Assembly (NCBI RefSeq): GCF_030389965.1
Contig: NZ_CP128400.1
Coordinates: forward strand, 1,364,001-1,428,000
Direction: 5' to 3'
DNA from: Candidatus Chlorohelix allophototropha
Lineage (GTDB): Bacteria > Chloroflexota > Chloroflexia > Chloroheliales > Chloroheliaceae
Length of the DNA: 64,000 bases
The stretch's first letter is position 1; every line of letters starts with the position of its first letter. Shown piece after piece: positions 17,632-27,200 of this stretch. The notes below the pieces were generated by a model. The model was not told the origin of the DNA, searched no databases, and saw only the letters and a list, made by a program, of their open reading frames with translations. The position numbers were made by a program, and so were the translations under genes.

Positions 17632-18753
17632 TTAAGTCGGACCTATAAAATTATTACCAGAACGTTCGGTAAGTAGGTTAGTCATAAGATGTGCAATATA
17701 TTGTACTGTGGAAATTGAGCGATTATACTCCATTCGGGTTGACCCGACCAATCCCACTACACCTACTACCTGACCGTCAATGCCGTAACGGGCTAGAACT
17801 ACACTTAGCAAGCGCATATCGTCAAATCGGTTCTCACCGCCAATTACTACCTGAACTCCTCCCTCATAATTTTGAAGGATTTCTGGAATTAAGGTTGGTA
17901 ATGCGTTGCCGGTTTCTATCGTCTGCATTACCTGTCGCATTGTTGAAATATTGTTAAATTCAGGCTGGTTAAGTATATTTGCCAACCCCTCACGATACAA
18001 TTGTACATCCCTATACTGTTCAAGACTTCGTAGCATTTCCACCAAACGAGTTGCTACAATTTTGTCCAACTCTTCTGCCCAATCCCGTACTTTTATTTCA
18101 ATCTGAGTGCGGTTCTGGTTACATAGCGTTGCATTTAGGCGGTTTGAAATTATGCTTAATTCTTCTTGCGTAATCGGGTCTTCCAAACTTAGCATTTGCT
18201 CTTTAATAGAACCGTCTTGAGTTACGGCAACCACCAATGCTAACCGCTCCTGGACTCCGATCACTTCCAACCGTTTTAAACGACCATCAAATACATAAGG
18301 TGAGCTAACCACTCCAACATTCTGGGAAGTACGCGCCACCACTCCGGCGGCTAACCGTATCCACTCGTTTAATTCCAATTGTACCTGATAGAACTGGTGT
18401 TGGATGTTATGTTGTTCCGGTAGGCTAAGTCCGCCTTGTCGTTCCATTAGGTGCTCTACATAATAGCGGTAGCCTTTGTCGCTGGGGATACGCCCTGCCG
18501 AAGTATGCGGATGCGTAATGTATCCTTCTCGTTCTAGTTCCGCCATTTCATTTCGAACAGTAGCCGGGCTTATGGGAAGTTTGTATTTGTTAACGATCAT
18601 CTCTGAGCTTACCGGTAGGTAGTTATTGACATACTCGTTGATTATTGTTCGCAACAATTCCTTGCGCCGCTCAGTCATGGATTCTTGCGGCTCTTCCATG
18701 TTAACCTTGCTTTCTTTTTCTATTCCCCCTGTTTTGCGTTCCTGGCGTTTCAT
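17632..18753 (-). CDS. hrcA: Heat-inducible transcription repressor HrcA
   Basis: Represses heat-shock operons by binding CIRCE, with GroEL as chaperone cofactor. The N-terminal winged helix begins at TERRKELLRTIINEYV and contains VSSEMIVNKYKLPISPATVRN; the GAF-like middle and C-terminal dimerisation regions follow (VGVVSSPYVFDG; GLVGSTRMEYNRSISTVQYI). The ATG at 18753 gives 373 residues; an ATG at 18699 preceded by AAGG gives 355 and fits the family better, so the first 18 residues are uncertain. A perfect CIRCE and a promoter lie immediately upstream, giving autoregulation of hrcA-grpE-dnaJ. Confidence 0.95.
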   Translation of the reverse strand: MKRQERKTGGIEKESKVNMEEPQESMTERRKELLRTIINEYVNNYLPVSSEMIVNKYKLPISPATVRNEMAELEREGYITHPHTSAGRIPSDKGYRYYVEHLMERQGGLSLPEQHNIQHQFYQVQLELNEWIRLAAGVVARTSQNVGVVSSPYVFDGRLKRLEVIGVQERLALVVAVTQDGSIKEQMLSLEDPITQEELSIISNRLNATLCNQNRTQIEIKVRDWAEELDKIVATRLVEMLRSLEQYRDVQLYREGLANILNQPEFNNISTMRQVMQTIETGNALPTLIPEILQNYEGGVQVVIGGENRFDDMRLLSVVLARYGIDGQVVGVVGLVGSTRMEYNRSISTVQYIAHLMTNLLTERSGNNFIGPT

Positions 18754-18829
18754 ATCTTAAATGTTACCAACAATGGCTCGGCAAATGTATCTAGAAAGAC
18801 AATGATATTTTTAATTTACCCTAGTAATA

Positions 18830-18856
18830 TTAGCACTCTACCTCTATGAGTGCTAA
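18830..18856 (-). promoter_or_regulatory. CIRCE operator (HrcA binding site)
   Basis: TTAGCACTC (18830-18838), nine bases, then GAGTGCTAA (18848-18856): both half sites match the CIRCE consensus exactly with the canonical spacer. It lies just downstream of the predicted transcription start of hrcA, where a bound repressor would block initiation. Confidence 0.97.
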
Positions 18857-18871
18857 TAAGTGCTGATTTTT

Positions 18872-18900
18872 ATGGTATCATTTCGACTTTGTTGTGTCAA
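18872..18900 (-). promoter_or_regulatory. Promoter of the hrcA-grpE-dnaJ operon
   Basis: On the minus strand TTGACA (18900-18895) and TACCAT (18877-18872) are spaced by 17 bases. The start point would fall near 18865, just before the CIRCE element. The perfect -35 and the CIRCE position support each other. Confidence 0.7.
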
Positions 18901-18926
18901 TAGTATCTTACTGCTTGTTCTTTTTG

Positions 18927-19628
18927 CTAAATAGCAGGCTCTTGTAAGTTCAGCACTTTCGCGTTAAATTTACCTTCCGCGTATTTTTGAATCAACTCCT
19001 GCAAGTCAGCCAACGCTGCCTCTACTTCACGCCGACCATCGACATGTTGCGCTTCCACCGTGATTATGGCATTCTCCGACTCTAGGCGTGCCGCGCTTTC
19101 CGCGCTTTGTCTCCAGCACCAGCGTCGTGCCGATACGATTTGCGCTTCATCTACAAATATCACTTCACCCACTTCAGGAGTTTCGGTAATACTTTCACCA
19201 AGCGGTGTAAAGTGTTCAGTTCCTTCAGATAAGCGTACTGTTATGCTGCCGGTAGTTTGATGAGTATCGAAAACTGCGATCGGCAGGTTATAACGGATAC
19301 TGACCAGATTTCCAATATCTACCAGCAAATTTATTGAGGGAATGTCACCCTTCTTGGTTAAACGCCGCAATAGGGCTTCAATAGCCGAGCGGTATTTAGT
19401 AGGTTCTACCCCAAAAGCTGAAAAAGTTGAACGCCATGCGGAGAGCGCTGGTATCTGGCTAAGCGGGGTATCGCCGATAAGCTGCCTTGTCGCTTTCTGT
19501 TGTTCTTGGTATTGCGCCAGCAATTCGGGCGGTGTTTGCCTATTACGCAAGCCTTGTGCCACTATAACTCCTCCGGTTACCGAAGGAAAACGCTCTAATA
19601 ATTGAGAATGATATTGAAATGACTTCAT
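18927..19628 (-). CDS. B3/4-domain protein (PheRS beta-like, possible tRNA-editing homologue)
   Basis: The 233-residue protein matches the B3/B4 domain that edits mischarged tRNA in the beta subunit of phenylalanyl-tRNA synthetase, here as a stand-alone protein. Recognisable segments are ALSAWRSTFSAFGVEPTKYR, SAIEALLRRL, INLLVDIGNLVSIRYNLPIA and GEVIFVDEAQIVSARRWCWR. Stand-alone copies are common and usually of unproven function; editing or amino-acid binding is a guess. It is transcribed away from the hrcA promoter region. The operon relation is unclear, and no upstream partner exists because the next gene is divergent. Confidence 0.8.
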   Translation of the reverse strand: MKSFQYHSQLLERFPSVTGGVIVAQGLRNRQTPPELLAQYQEQQKATRQLIGDTPLSQIPALSAWRSTFSAFGVEPTKYRSAIEALLRRLTKKGDIPSINLLVDIGNLVSIRYNLPIAVFDTHQTTGSITVRLSEGTEHFTPLGESITETPEVGEVIFVDEAQIVSARRWCWRQSAESAARLESENAIITVEAQHVDGRREVEAALADLQELIQKYAEGKFNAKVLNLQEPAI

Positions 19629-19802
19629 ATGAAAAATCTAATTATAAGTTCAGCTAGCCACAAACACTAGTGAATTATACCCTATAGCTGTTGTTTGTGT
19701 ATGTAACTCTAACCGCATTTTATCCAACTCACAGGGATTTTGCACTATAATTAACCAATACAACTTTTGGTTTAGCGGGGCAATTCTACGATGGAGTAAG
19801 GG

Positions 19803-21650
19803 ATGGGATGGATAGCAGGAATAATTCAGGCAACCGACTCTGGTTCTAACTACAATTTGATTACTGCGTTGGTTCTAGCGGTTATTGCAGCGGTTGTGGG
19901 CGGTTTAGTGGCAGCGTGGCTCAAGCAACCACTTATAATCGGCTATTTGCTTGGTGGTGTGTTCATTGGTCCTTATACCCCCGGACCGGCATTAGTAGTA
20001 TCCGATGTAGAGGTGCTGGCAGAAATCGGGGTAGCGCTGCTGATGTTCGCTTTAGGCACAGAATTTTCTTTGCAAGAGTTAAGACATATAGGAAAAACAG
20101 CCGTTCTGGGAGGTATCTTTCAGATTTCTCTTACTATTCTTCTGGGAATCCCGGTAGGAATGCTGCTAGGGCTAAATTTAAGCAGTAGCATTTTCTTGGG
20201 AGGTCTCCTTGCCATTTCAAGCTCAATTGTAATTCTGAAAATCCTTATGGGACGCGGCGAAATGGAATCGCTGCATGGCAAAGTAGCGCTTGGGTTGGGT
20301 ATTGTCCAAGACCTGAGCGTTATTGTGCTGGTGGTATTATTGCCTGCCCTTGGAGAAAAGGGTGGTGATAATCTAGCCTTGAGCATTGGGCTGGCACTGT
20401 TGAAAGGCACTCTATTTTTAGTGGGAGCTTATATCGTAGGCACTCGTTTCATGCCTTGGATAGTACAAAAACTGGTGATGTTGGGAATGCGCGAGATGTT
20501 TTTGCTTGGCGTGATAACGATTGCTTTAGGTACGGCAAGTTTAGCCTATTTTCTTGATATCTCCTTCGCATTGGGCGCTTTTGTAGCAGGTTTAATGGTG
20601 AGCGGCTCTGAGTCTGCCGGGGATATTCTCACCGAAATCATACCGATACGCGATGTTTTTGCCAGCCTTTTTTTTGTGAGTATCGGCATGTTGATCGACC
20701 CTGTTTTTTTGGTAAATAACTTCCCTGAAATTATGCTGTTGGTAATTACAGTGTTGATTGGTAAATGGGCGTTGACCAGCGGAATATTACTTCTGTTCAA
20801 ACAACCCTTAAAAACCGCAGCTCTAGCCGGTTTATTGCTGGCGCAGGTAGGGGAGTTTTCGTTTGTTTTGGCGCGTATCGGGGTTGATAGCCGGGCAATT
20901 AACAGCCGGGTTGAATCCTTGCTACTTTCGGCAGCGCTGGTTACTATTATTGCGAATCCGCTTTTATTGCAGTTCTTTCCCACTTTAACCCTTTGGCTAA
21001 CCCAACTCCGTACCCGCTTGTTCAGGCTGTTGGGTAAAGCTGTTCCAGGTTATGCTAATGCCGGGGTGTCCTTACCGGTTTCGTTGCGTCCACTAGTCGA
21101 AGAGAAAGAAGCTGGCGAGATGCTTTATACCCGACGCGGGCTTAGAGGTCAGACCGAGCGTTGGCCCTACAAAAAGCATGTGGTGGTGTGCGGTTATGGA
21201 CGGGTAGGTCAGCAATTGGTGGATGCATGTATGCGCCGGAATTTCGACGTGGTAGTGATTGAGTATAACCCACGCAGGCTGGAACTGGCTCGCAAACGTG
21301 GTATTATCGGCTTATTTGGCGACGCATCGGTTGAGGTAACTCTTAAACAGGCAAATATAACTGAAGCTAAGGTGCTTGCTATAACTGTGCCAGATGCGAT
21401 TGTAGCTGAAGCAGCCAGTCGTGCCGGAAGGGCAATGAACCCCCAGCTTGAAATTATCACTCGCGCCACCGAGCAAAAAACTATTGAAATGCTAAAAAAT
21501 TCGGGCGCAGACGAAGTAATCCAGCCTGAATTTGAAGCCAGCCTCGAATTTATTCGTCGCACTGCCAAATTGTATGGGGTGAGCGGGGTAGAGTTACAGG
21601 CGTTGATAAATGGAAGGCGCGCCCGCTTTTACGGGCGCAAAGATATGTAG
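19803..21650 (+). CDS. CPA2-family cation/proton antiporter with RCK (TrkA-N) domain
   Basis: A 615-residue polytopic transporter. Residues ~15-400 form about 12 membrane helices with the signature GYLLGGVFIGPYTPG near the start and LISSSIVILK-type sequence (LLAISSSIVILKILMGRGEM) around helix 5. A cytosolic Rossmann domain begins near 458 (HVVVCGYGRVGQQLVDACM) and would bind NAD(H) or another nucleotide, as in KefB/KefC and YbaL. It probably exchanges K+ or Na+ for H+. GGAGTAAGGG precedes the ATG. It is convergent with the next gene, only 6 bases apart. The ion cannot be read from sequence. Confidence 0.88.
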   Translation: MGWIAGIIQATDSGSNYNLITALVLAVIAAVVGGLVAAWLKQPLIIGYLLGGVFIGPYTPGPALVVSDVEVLAEIGVALLMFALGTEFSLQELRHIGKTAVLGGIFQISLTILLGIPVGMLLGLNLSSSIFLGGLLAISSSIVILKILMGRGEMESLHGKVALGLGIVQDLSVIVLVVLLPALGEKGGDNLALSIGLALLKGTLFLVGAYIVGTRFMPWIVQKLVMLGMREMFLLGVITIALGTASLAYFLDISFALGAFVAGLMVSGSESAGDILTEIIPIRDVFASLFFVSIGMLIDPVFLVNNFPEIMLLVITVLIGKWALTSGILLLFKQPLKTAALAGLLLAQVGEFSFVLARIGVDSRAINSRVESLLLSAALVTIIANPLLLQFFPTLTLWLTQLRTRLFRLLGKAVPGYANAGVSLPVSLRPLVEEKEAGEMLYTRRGLRGQTERWPYKKHVVVCGYGRVGQQLVDACMRRNFDVVVIEYNPRRLELARKRGIIGLFGDASVEVTLKQANITEAKVLAITVPDAIVAEAASRAGRAMNPQLEIITRATEQKTIEMLKNSGADEVIQPEFEASLEFIRRTAKLYGVSGVELQALINGRRARFYGRKDM

Positions 21651-21656
21651 GGTCTC

Positions 21657-22400
21657 TTAAAACCGGGCTTGAAGCTCTTTAGGGAGTGGAAAGCGATTTG
21701 GAAGCTCTACACTTTCGCGATTCGGGTTAATAACTGGCGCCGCTCCCTGTTCGTAAAGTAAATCTTCCAATGCGGTAGGTCCCTTAGCCAGAAGGTAAGC
21801 TAATTCTTGCCCAGTAATCCCTAACAACTGCAACAACTCTACCTTACCGCTAGGTAATGAAAAACCTGCTTGAAAATCACGCGGCTGCGATACTAAAATA
21901 CCACGCACTTTGCTATTTGGCGTGCCGGGGTCTATCGATCCGTTTAGTGGCATCCAATCGCCATAATTAAAGACCTTGCCTTTGATTATTTTGCTGGTAA
22001 CGCCAATCTGGTAGGCGCTAAGTCGGTGCAACACATCCACTGCCCACCCGGCACGTTCAGGCGTGCGCACTACTATTTCAATTCCCGTACCGCTGCCTCC
22101 GTTCGGGTTCAACTCGGTCTCTTTATCAATGTTCCAAGGTTGGCTGAAACCGGTGGTAACATATAGCCAGTCCGAATGATGAGCGTTAGGGGCAATTTCA
22201 ATTACCCCGTAATGAAGCCATTCCGGTAGGATTTTGGCTTCTGCTCCCAAAATAGCTTTCAAGGCTTGCTCATGCAGCCGAATAACAGTTTCAGGTAATT
22301 TACCGAATAATTCAGTGTAAATCTTCTCTTCGCGTTCTTCCCAGATTCTTTGAAACCACTCGTCGCTACTATTACTCTTTAAAAGGTCAACCAAGCTCAT
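21657..22400 (-). CDS. Suppressor-of-fused (SUFU) family protein
   Basis: 247 residues with the bacterial SUFU-domain pattern: IEIAPNAHHSDWLYVTTGFS, ELVVRT-type TGIEIVVRTPERAGW, GDWMPLNGSIDPGTPNSKVR and LLQLLGITGQELAYLLAKG. Bacterial members are soluble and often linked to toxin-immunity or unknown roles; nothing here points to a toxin partner. It follows pgl by 48 bases and may be the last gene of the pentose phosphate transcript, but a functional link is not evident. Biochemical role unknown. Confidence 0.75.
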   Translation of the reverse strand: MSLVDLLKSNSSDEWFQRIWEEREEKIYTELFGKLPETVIRLHEQALKAILGAEAKILPEWLHYGVIEIAPNAHHSDWLYVTTGFSQPWNIDKETELNPNGGSGTGIEIVVRTPERAGWAVDVLHRLSAYQIGVTSKIIKGKVFNYGDWMPLNGSIDPGTPNSKVRGILVSQPRDFQAGFSLPSGKVELLQLLGITGQELAYLLAKGPTALEDLLYEQGAAPVINPNRESVELPNRFPLPKELQARF

Positions 22401-22448
22401 TAAAAGTATCGTTCCTGTCTATTTGTAGGTTGTTTGTGTATAAATCCC

Positions 22449-23228
22449 TTAAATTGTGTCCAATTGAGATGCTGCCGCTCGATCTACAAACCAGTAAACA
22501 CGTCCTCCATTGGGTTTTACTAACTGGCTTGGCAAGGTTTGCGGCTGATAATCGCCTTCGAGAACTCGCTTTAGAGTCGGTGCTTTATCCTCTCCGACTA
22601 CTAAGAACCAGACTTGTTCTGCCCGGTTTATGGTTGGAGCGGTAAGCGTCAGGCGGTTAGCGTTCAATTTTGGGACGAAATTTGCGGCTACCGGATGCCC
22701 CCGTTCCTGAAGAGCGGATGTGCCGGGAAATAACGAAGCGGTATGCCCGTCTGGTCCCATTCCCAGCAATATCAAGTCAAATTTCGGGAAGTTTTCCGGG
22801 CTAGGGCCATCTCCGGATTCGAGTTCGAAGAACTCTTGTAACAGGTTGGCGTAGTTTGTTGCTGCTGCTTCCGGATCAAGGTTTTCACCTTCCATCCGAA
22901 AGATATTGGCGAATGGAATTCCCACAAAATCCAGCAAATTTTCCTGTACCATCCGGTAATTACTGTCAGGATGGTTGGGCGGCACACACCGCTCATCCCC
23001 GAAAAACAGATAAGTATTGAACCAGTCTATTTGTTCACGAATCGGTGGTTGTGCCAATATCTTGTACAGTTCGCGGGGGGTGTTGCCTCCTGCCAAAGCA
23101 ATTGTAAAACGCCCTTGCTGCGCTATACAATCAGCGGAATAGACGGCTAACCTTTCTGCCGCTGCTTTGCTCAATTCCGCTAGATTTTCAAAGGTTTGGA
23201 TTTTAATTTGCGGGTCGATATTATGCAT
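22449..23228 (-). CDS. pgl: 6-phosphogluconolactonase
   Basis: Hydrolyses 6-phosphogluconolactone, the second step of the oxidative pentose phosphate pathway. The product shows the NagB-like fold motifs FTIALAGGNTPRELYKIL and LFFGDERCVPPNHPDSNY, then LLGMGPDGHTASLFPG and RLTLTAPTINRAEQVWFLV. I choose the ATG at 23228 (259 residues) since AAGGA lies 5 bases upstream and it leaves a 7-base gap after opcA; a longer frame to 23300 would overlap opcA. Part of the tkt-tal-gnd-zwf-opcA-pgl cluster. Confidence 0.95.
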   Translation of the reverse strand: MHNIDPQIKIQTFENLAELSKAAAERLAVYSADCIAQQGRFTIALAGGNTPRELYKILAQPPIREQIDWFNTYLFFGDERCVPPNHPDSNYRMVQENLLDFVGIPFANIFRMEGENLDPEAAATNYANLLQEFFELESGDGPSPENFPKFDLILLGMGPDGHTASLFPGTSALQERGHPVAANFVPKLNANRLTLTAPTINRAEQVWFLVVGEDKAPTLKRVLEGDYQPQTLPSQLVKPNGGRVYWFVDRAAASQLDTI

Positions 23229-23235
23229 ATTATCC

Positions 23236-24456
23236 TTAACTACCGCTGCCGCCAAACTTACCGGCGTAAACCAGCGCTTCCTCAAACAGCAAGTCCCCAC
23301 CTACCACGCTCAACTCTTCGTGCATAAGGTCGGTTACATCTCGCAATGGTAAGAGCGCCGAGAAGGTTGAAACAATTTGCCCGTTTTCCTCAATTTTGCT
23401 ATGAGCATGTTCCAAATCGTCCGAAAGCGTAAGCGTAAAAACTGCTTCCCTGTTCTCATCCGGTAGGCTGGAATAAACCCGTAAGGAGGTTATTCCACCC
23501 GATTCATCTTTCCGCTCATTGTGCCCATGAAATTCAATGTTTAGTGGTTGCCCACCTCGGTCGATTATCAGACTTGCATTTGAGCCACGCACTTTCAGAG
23601 CAAAAGCCGGTTTCCAGTTAAGCACTTTTGCAAACCATCCCACCAGTAACAATGCTTCAGAGAAATTCGGTTGTTCAATATCATAGGGCGCTTCATACTC
23701 GATTTCCAATTTGTCCACAGCATAAAGATACGGCAGGAAATTGGTATTGTCAAAAAACTGTGAAATTGCGCTACGCCATGGAGTCAAACGTGCCCAGTTC
23801 AAATCGCTGATATTAACCTTATGCTGGGTACTTTTTGCTAGGTCAGCTAATTGCTTGAAACTGGCAGTTGGTTTTTTGAACAGCCGCGAATCAACAACTA
23901 GTCGGTCAGCCGTTTCAAATAGATGTTGGAAAAGATTAAATTGGGAGCCAAGGTCGTACCGCCACCACAATACCACCGGTAAATCTGAAACCAACAATGG
24001 CAAGACCATGCTACTGATGCGTTCTGCGCCCGAACCTCGCCCTTCAATAGTTATTTGCTCACAGCATACTTTTTGACCTTTAGGATCAGGCATCTGGCAA
24101 TGTGCCGAAATCCAGGCTGTTATTTCTTCCTCTGGATCATTTGGCTTTGAAAGCAATACAATACTGCGGCTAGGGTAAGTCCAAGTCAAACGCGCAATCG
24201 AGTTAGTTGCATGCTCCAACTCTTCATCGGTTTCAGTACATATTACCAGATTCAAAACGCAAGCTCGCATCACAGCAGGCTCACTATCAGGTTGTCGCGT
24301 CATCTCGGTGGCTTGCCAGAGCGCGGTTATTCCTTTTTCTATGTCTTCAAGTGCAACAGTATGCGCTTGTCCCTGTTCGATAATCTGTTGTAAGGAATCA
24401 CTATTGATTGTACCGGTTCCACTACCGAATATTTTACTATTTGTATTATCGGTCAC
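23236..24456 (-). CDS. opcA: Glucose-6-phosphate dehydrogenase assembly protein OpcA
   Basis: OpcA promotes assembly and activity of Zwf; it is known from cyanobacteria, Actinobacteria and Chloroflexota. The 406-residue protein has the family core LNLVICTETDEEL, GAERISSMVLPLLVSDLPVV, LWWRYDLGSQ and RLVVDSRLF. The start is GTG with GAGGT 8 bases upstream, 19 bases after the zwf stop, so the two are translated from one message. In photosynthetic bacteria OpcA helps to switch Zwf with redox state; whether that holds here is not visible. Confidence 0.93.
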   Translation of the reverse strand: MTDNTNSKIFGSGTGTINSDSLQQIIEQGQAHTVALEDIEKGITALWQATEMTRQPDSEPAVMRACVLNLVICTETDEELEHATNSIARLTWTYPSRSIVLLSKPNDPEEEITAWISAHCQMPDPKGQKVCCEQITIEGRGSGAERISSMVLPLLVSDLPVVLWWRYDLGSQFNLFQHLFETADRLVVDSRLFKKPTASFKQLADLAKSTQHKVNISDLNWARLTPWRSAISQFFDNTNFLPYLYAVDKLEIEYEAPYDIEQPNFSEALLLVGWFAKVLNWKPAFALKVRGSNASLIIDRGGQPLNIEFHGHNERKDESGGITSLRVYSSLPDENREAVFTLTLSDDLEHAHSKIEENGQIVSTFSALLPLRDVTDLMHEELSVVGGDLLFEEALVYAGKFGGSGS

Positions 24457-24475
24457 CGCTAATTACCTCGCTTTG

Positions 24476-26035
24476 TTACAACCGGCGCCAGCGGCGACCG
24501 TCCTTCTCGATGAAATCATCGGCTTCTTTTGGTCCCCATGTTCCCGACTCATAATTAGGAAAGTTAGGAGTCATTAAATACTTCCAACCATCCGTAATTG
24601 AGTTAACTATCGTCCAGGCTTGCTCAACTTCATCGCGGCGTGCAAACAGGGTAGAATCGCCCAATAGCGCATCAAGAATTAGGCGTTCATAGGCATCGGT
24701 AGCCACATTGCCAAAGCTTTGACCGAACCGGAAGTCCATAGTTACCGGGCGAATTTGCATTGCCTGACCGGGAACTTTAGCCCCAAAACGCATTGAAATA
24801 CCATCGTTGGGCTGGATTTGCAGGGTTAATACGCTTGGTTCAATATTAGTTTGCGGGAAGAGACGATGTGGCGCAGGTTTAAATTGCAAAGCTACTTCAG
24901 TGATACGTTTAGGCAAGCGTTTGCCGGTACGTAGATAAATGGGCACACCCGCCCAGCGCCAGTTCTCTACAAAAAGTTTGATGGCTACGAAAGTATCCGT
25001 TACCGAATTAGGGTCAACCCGCTCTTCTTCACGATAACCCTTGACCGGCTTACCGAAAATTACCCCCGCTCCGTATTGCCCACGAACGGTACGTTGTACT
25101 ACATCATCCGTATCTAACGGCGCGATGGCACGTAAAACTTTCACCTTTTCATCTCGCACAGAGTTCGCATCAAAGTTGATAGGCGGTTCCATACATACGA
25201 GGCTGAGCAATTGCATCATATGGTTCTGCACCATATCTCGAATTGTACCTGAATTTTCGTAGTAAGGACCACGCCCTTCCACCCCTAATTCTTCTGATAC
25301 CGTCATCTGGATATGGTCTATATAACGGCGGTTCCAGAGCGGTTCAAAGATGCTATTGGCAAAACGAAACACCAAGATATTCTGAACGGTTTCCTTACCC
25401 AGATAGTGGTCAATGCGGAAGACCTGATTTTCACGAAACACCTGTGCTACTGTTTCATTTAATTGCTGCGCGCTTTCCAAATCATGCCCAATCGGCTTTT
25501 CCACAATAATGCGCGCCCAAGCACTCGAGCCGGCTCTTTGGGGGCGTGCTAAACCTACTGCCCCGAGATTCTGGATAATAACCGGATAATCGCTGGGGTT
25601 TGTAGCTAGATAAAATAGTCGATTTCCCTGAGTACCTTGTTCTTGATCGAGTTTTCCAAGTAAATCGCTTAAACGCTGGTAGCCTTCCGGATTTTGAAAA
25701 TCGCTGCTGATAAAATGGATTGTCTGTGTAAACTGATCTTTTACTTCCGGCATGATCGGACGGCGGCGTGAGAAATGATTAATTGATTCGACCAGAGATT
25801 CCCGAAATTGCTCGTCTGTAAGAGGGCGACGCGCAAAGCCAATCACATTAAAATTGGCAGGTAAGTAGCGTTCGATTGCAAGATTATAAAGAGCAGGAAT
25901 CAATTTTCGGTGAGTAAGATCTCCGGTAGCTCCAAAAATAACCATTACACATGGTTCAGGTGTGCGCTCATTTCGCATGCCAGTCCTAAGCGGGTTAATG
26001 GCAGGAGTAGCTGTGGTTGTGAGAGCCTGCGTCAT
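24476..26035 (-). CDS. zwf: Glucose-6-phosphate 1-dehydrogenase
   Basis: Oxidises glucose-6-phosphate to 6-phosphogluconolactone with NADP+. The 519-residue product shows the nucleotide site IFGATGDLTHRKLIPALY (about 34-51), the EKPIGHDL motif and the active-site RIDHYLGKETVQNILVFRF with catalytic His in DHYLGKE. It ends with the usual AWTIVNSITDGW. Two segments after the active site, MTVSEELGVEGRGPYYENSG and RTGKRLPKRI, are family typical. It lies between gnd and opcA. Confidence 0.97.
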   Translation of the reverse strand: MTQALTTTATPAINPLRTGMRNERTPEPCVMVIFGATGDLTHRKLIPALYNLAIERYLPANFNVIGFARRPLTDEQFRESLVESINHFSRRRPIMPEVKDQFTQTIHFISSDFQNPEGYQRLSDLLGKLDQEQGTQGNRLFYLATNPSDYPVIIQNLGAVGLARPQRAGSSAWARIIVEKPIGHDLESAQQLNETVAQVFRENQVFRIDHYLGKETVQNILVFRFANSIFEPLWNRRYIDHIQMTVSEELGVEGRGPYYENSGTIRDMVQNHMMQLLSLVCMEPPINFDANSVRDEKVKVLRAIAPLDTDDVVQRTVRGQYGAGVIFGKPVKGYREEERVDPNSVTDTFVAIKLFVENWRWAGVPIYLRTGKRLPKRITEVALQFKPAPHRLFPQTNIEPSVLTLQIQPNDGISMRFGAKVPGQAMQIRPVTMDFRFGQSFGNVATDAYERLILDALLGDSTLFARRDEVEQAWTIVNSITDGWKYLMTPNFPNYESGTWGPKEADDFIEKDGRRWRRL

Positions 26036-26089
26036 ATTAGTAATTACTTTCTTTATTGTCTATTTATATTTTAAGAAATTATCATTGCA

Positions 26090-26118
26090 CCTGTCCCTGT
26101 CGTTTTGGAAGGGACAGG
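26090..26118 (-). other. Hairpin between gnd and zwf
   Basis: CCTGTCCCT (26090-26098) and AGGGACAGG (26110-26118) form a perfect 9-base stem 12 bases past the gnd stop codon. There is no T-run after it on either strand, so partial attenuation or 3'-end protection inside the PPP operon is more likely than termination. Confidence 0.45.
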
Positions 26119-26129
26119 CAAAGCGGGAA

Positions 26130-27065
26130 TTAACCGTGTTGTTTTTCCATTTCCCCTGTAACTTTGGAAAGCACTGCATGCCCACCAAACTGATTGCGCA
26201 GGGCAGAAATCACCTTCGCGCTGAAGCTATCGTCCTGGCGACTGACAAATCGAGCCAATAACGAAAGGGTTAGGATTGGAGCAGGCGTAGATTGGTCAAT
26301 TGCTTCTTGCACTGTCCATCGTCCTTCGCCGCTATCCTGTACAAATCCCTTGATATTCGTCAGGTCGTTGCCTTCGCTTTCAAAAGCATTTACCGCTAGT
26401 TCAAGCAACCAACTTCTCACTACGCTACCGTTCATCCACATTTTGCTGATAGCTAGCAGATCTAAGTCATATCGGCTGTTTTTCAAAATTTCATAACCTT
26501 CGCCATATGCCTGCAACATGCCGTATTCAATGCCGTTGTGTACCATTTTGACGAAGTGTCCTGAGCCGCTTGGTCCGCAGTGTAAATAACCGTTCTCAGG
26601 GGCTAAGGTTTTGAAAAGAGGATATAGATGTTCTACCTGTTCTTTTTCGCCACCTACCATCAAGGCATAACCGACCGTAAGACCCCAAACACCGCCGCTG
26701 GTGCCGCAGTCAAGATAATGTATCCCCTTTTGTTTTAATAGATCGTGGCGACGGATAGTATCTTTATAGTTGCTGTTTCCACCGTCAATAACAATATCGC
26801 CGGGCTTGAGTAGGTCTGAAACTTCATTCACATACTGTTCGGTGACATCTCCGCTTGGAACCATTAGCCATACTGCTTTGGGTGATTCTTGCAATTGATC
26901 TACCAGATTTTGCAGGGAAGTAGCACCAACCGCCCCAAATTTAACCACTTCTTGCACTTTATCTTGAGAACGGTTATAGGCAACTACACGGTGTCCGCCC
27001 AGAGTTACCAACCGTTGTACCATGTTTGCACCCATACGCCCCAAGCCGACAAAACCTAGTTCCAT
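26130..27065 (-). CDS. gnd: 6-phosphogluconate dehydrogenase, decarboxylating (short type)
   Basis: Oxidatively decarboxylates 6-phosphogluconate to ribulose-5-phosphate. At 311 residues it belongs to the short class (GndA/YqeC type), not the ~470-residue one. The Rossmann start ELGFVGLGRMGANMVQRL is followed by VIDGGNSNYKDT and the substrate loop CGTSGGVWG; the central HNGIEYGMLQAYGEG carries the catalytic Lys-equivalent region (VKMVHNGIEYG). Downstream of tal (135-base gap) and upstream of zwf (94 bases). Short Gnd enzymes often prefer NAD+; the preference here is not decided. Confidence 0.95.
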   Translation of the reverse strand: MELGFVGLGRMGANMVQRLVTLGGHRVVAYNRSQDKVQEVVKFGAVGATSLQNLVDQLQESPKAVWLMVPSGDVTEQYVNEVSDLLKPGDIVIDGGNSNYKDTIRRHDLLKQKGIHYLDCGTSGGVWGLTVGYALMVGGEKEQVEHLYPLFKTLAPENGYLHCGPSGSGHFVKMVHNGIEYGMLQAYGEGYEILKNSRYDLDLLAISKMWMNGSVVRSWLLELAVNAFESEGNDLTNIKGFVQDSGEGRWTVQEAIDQSTPAPILTLSLLARFVSRQDDSFSAKVISALRNQFGGHAVLSKVTGEMEKQHG

Positions 27066-27200
27066 TTATATTTTAACCTTTCTTACAATACTGCATCAAA
27101 AGATTTGCTGCTTTTTGTTACTAAAAATTGGGCGGGGATTATAGCACGATTGAAATAGTAAAAAACGTGTGTAAAATTCCCGCCCTAATATTAATTGATA

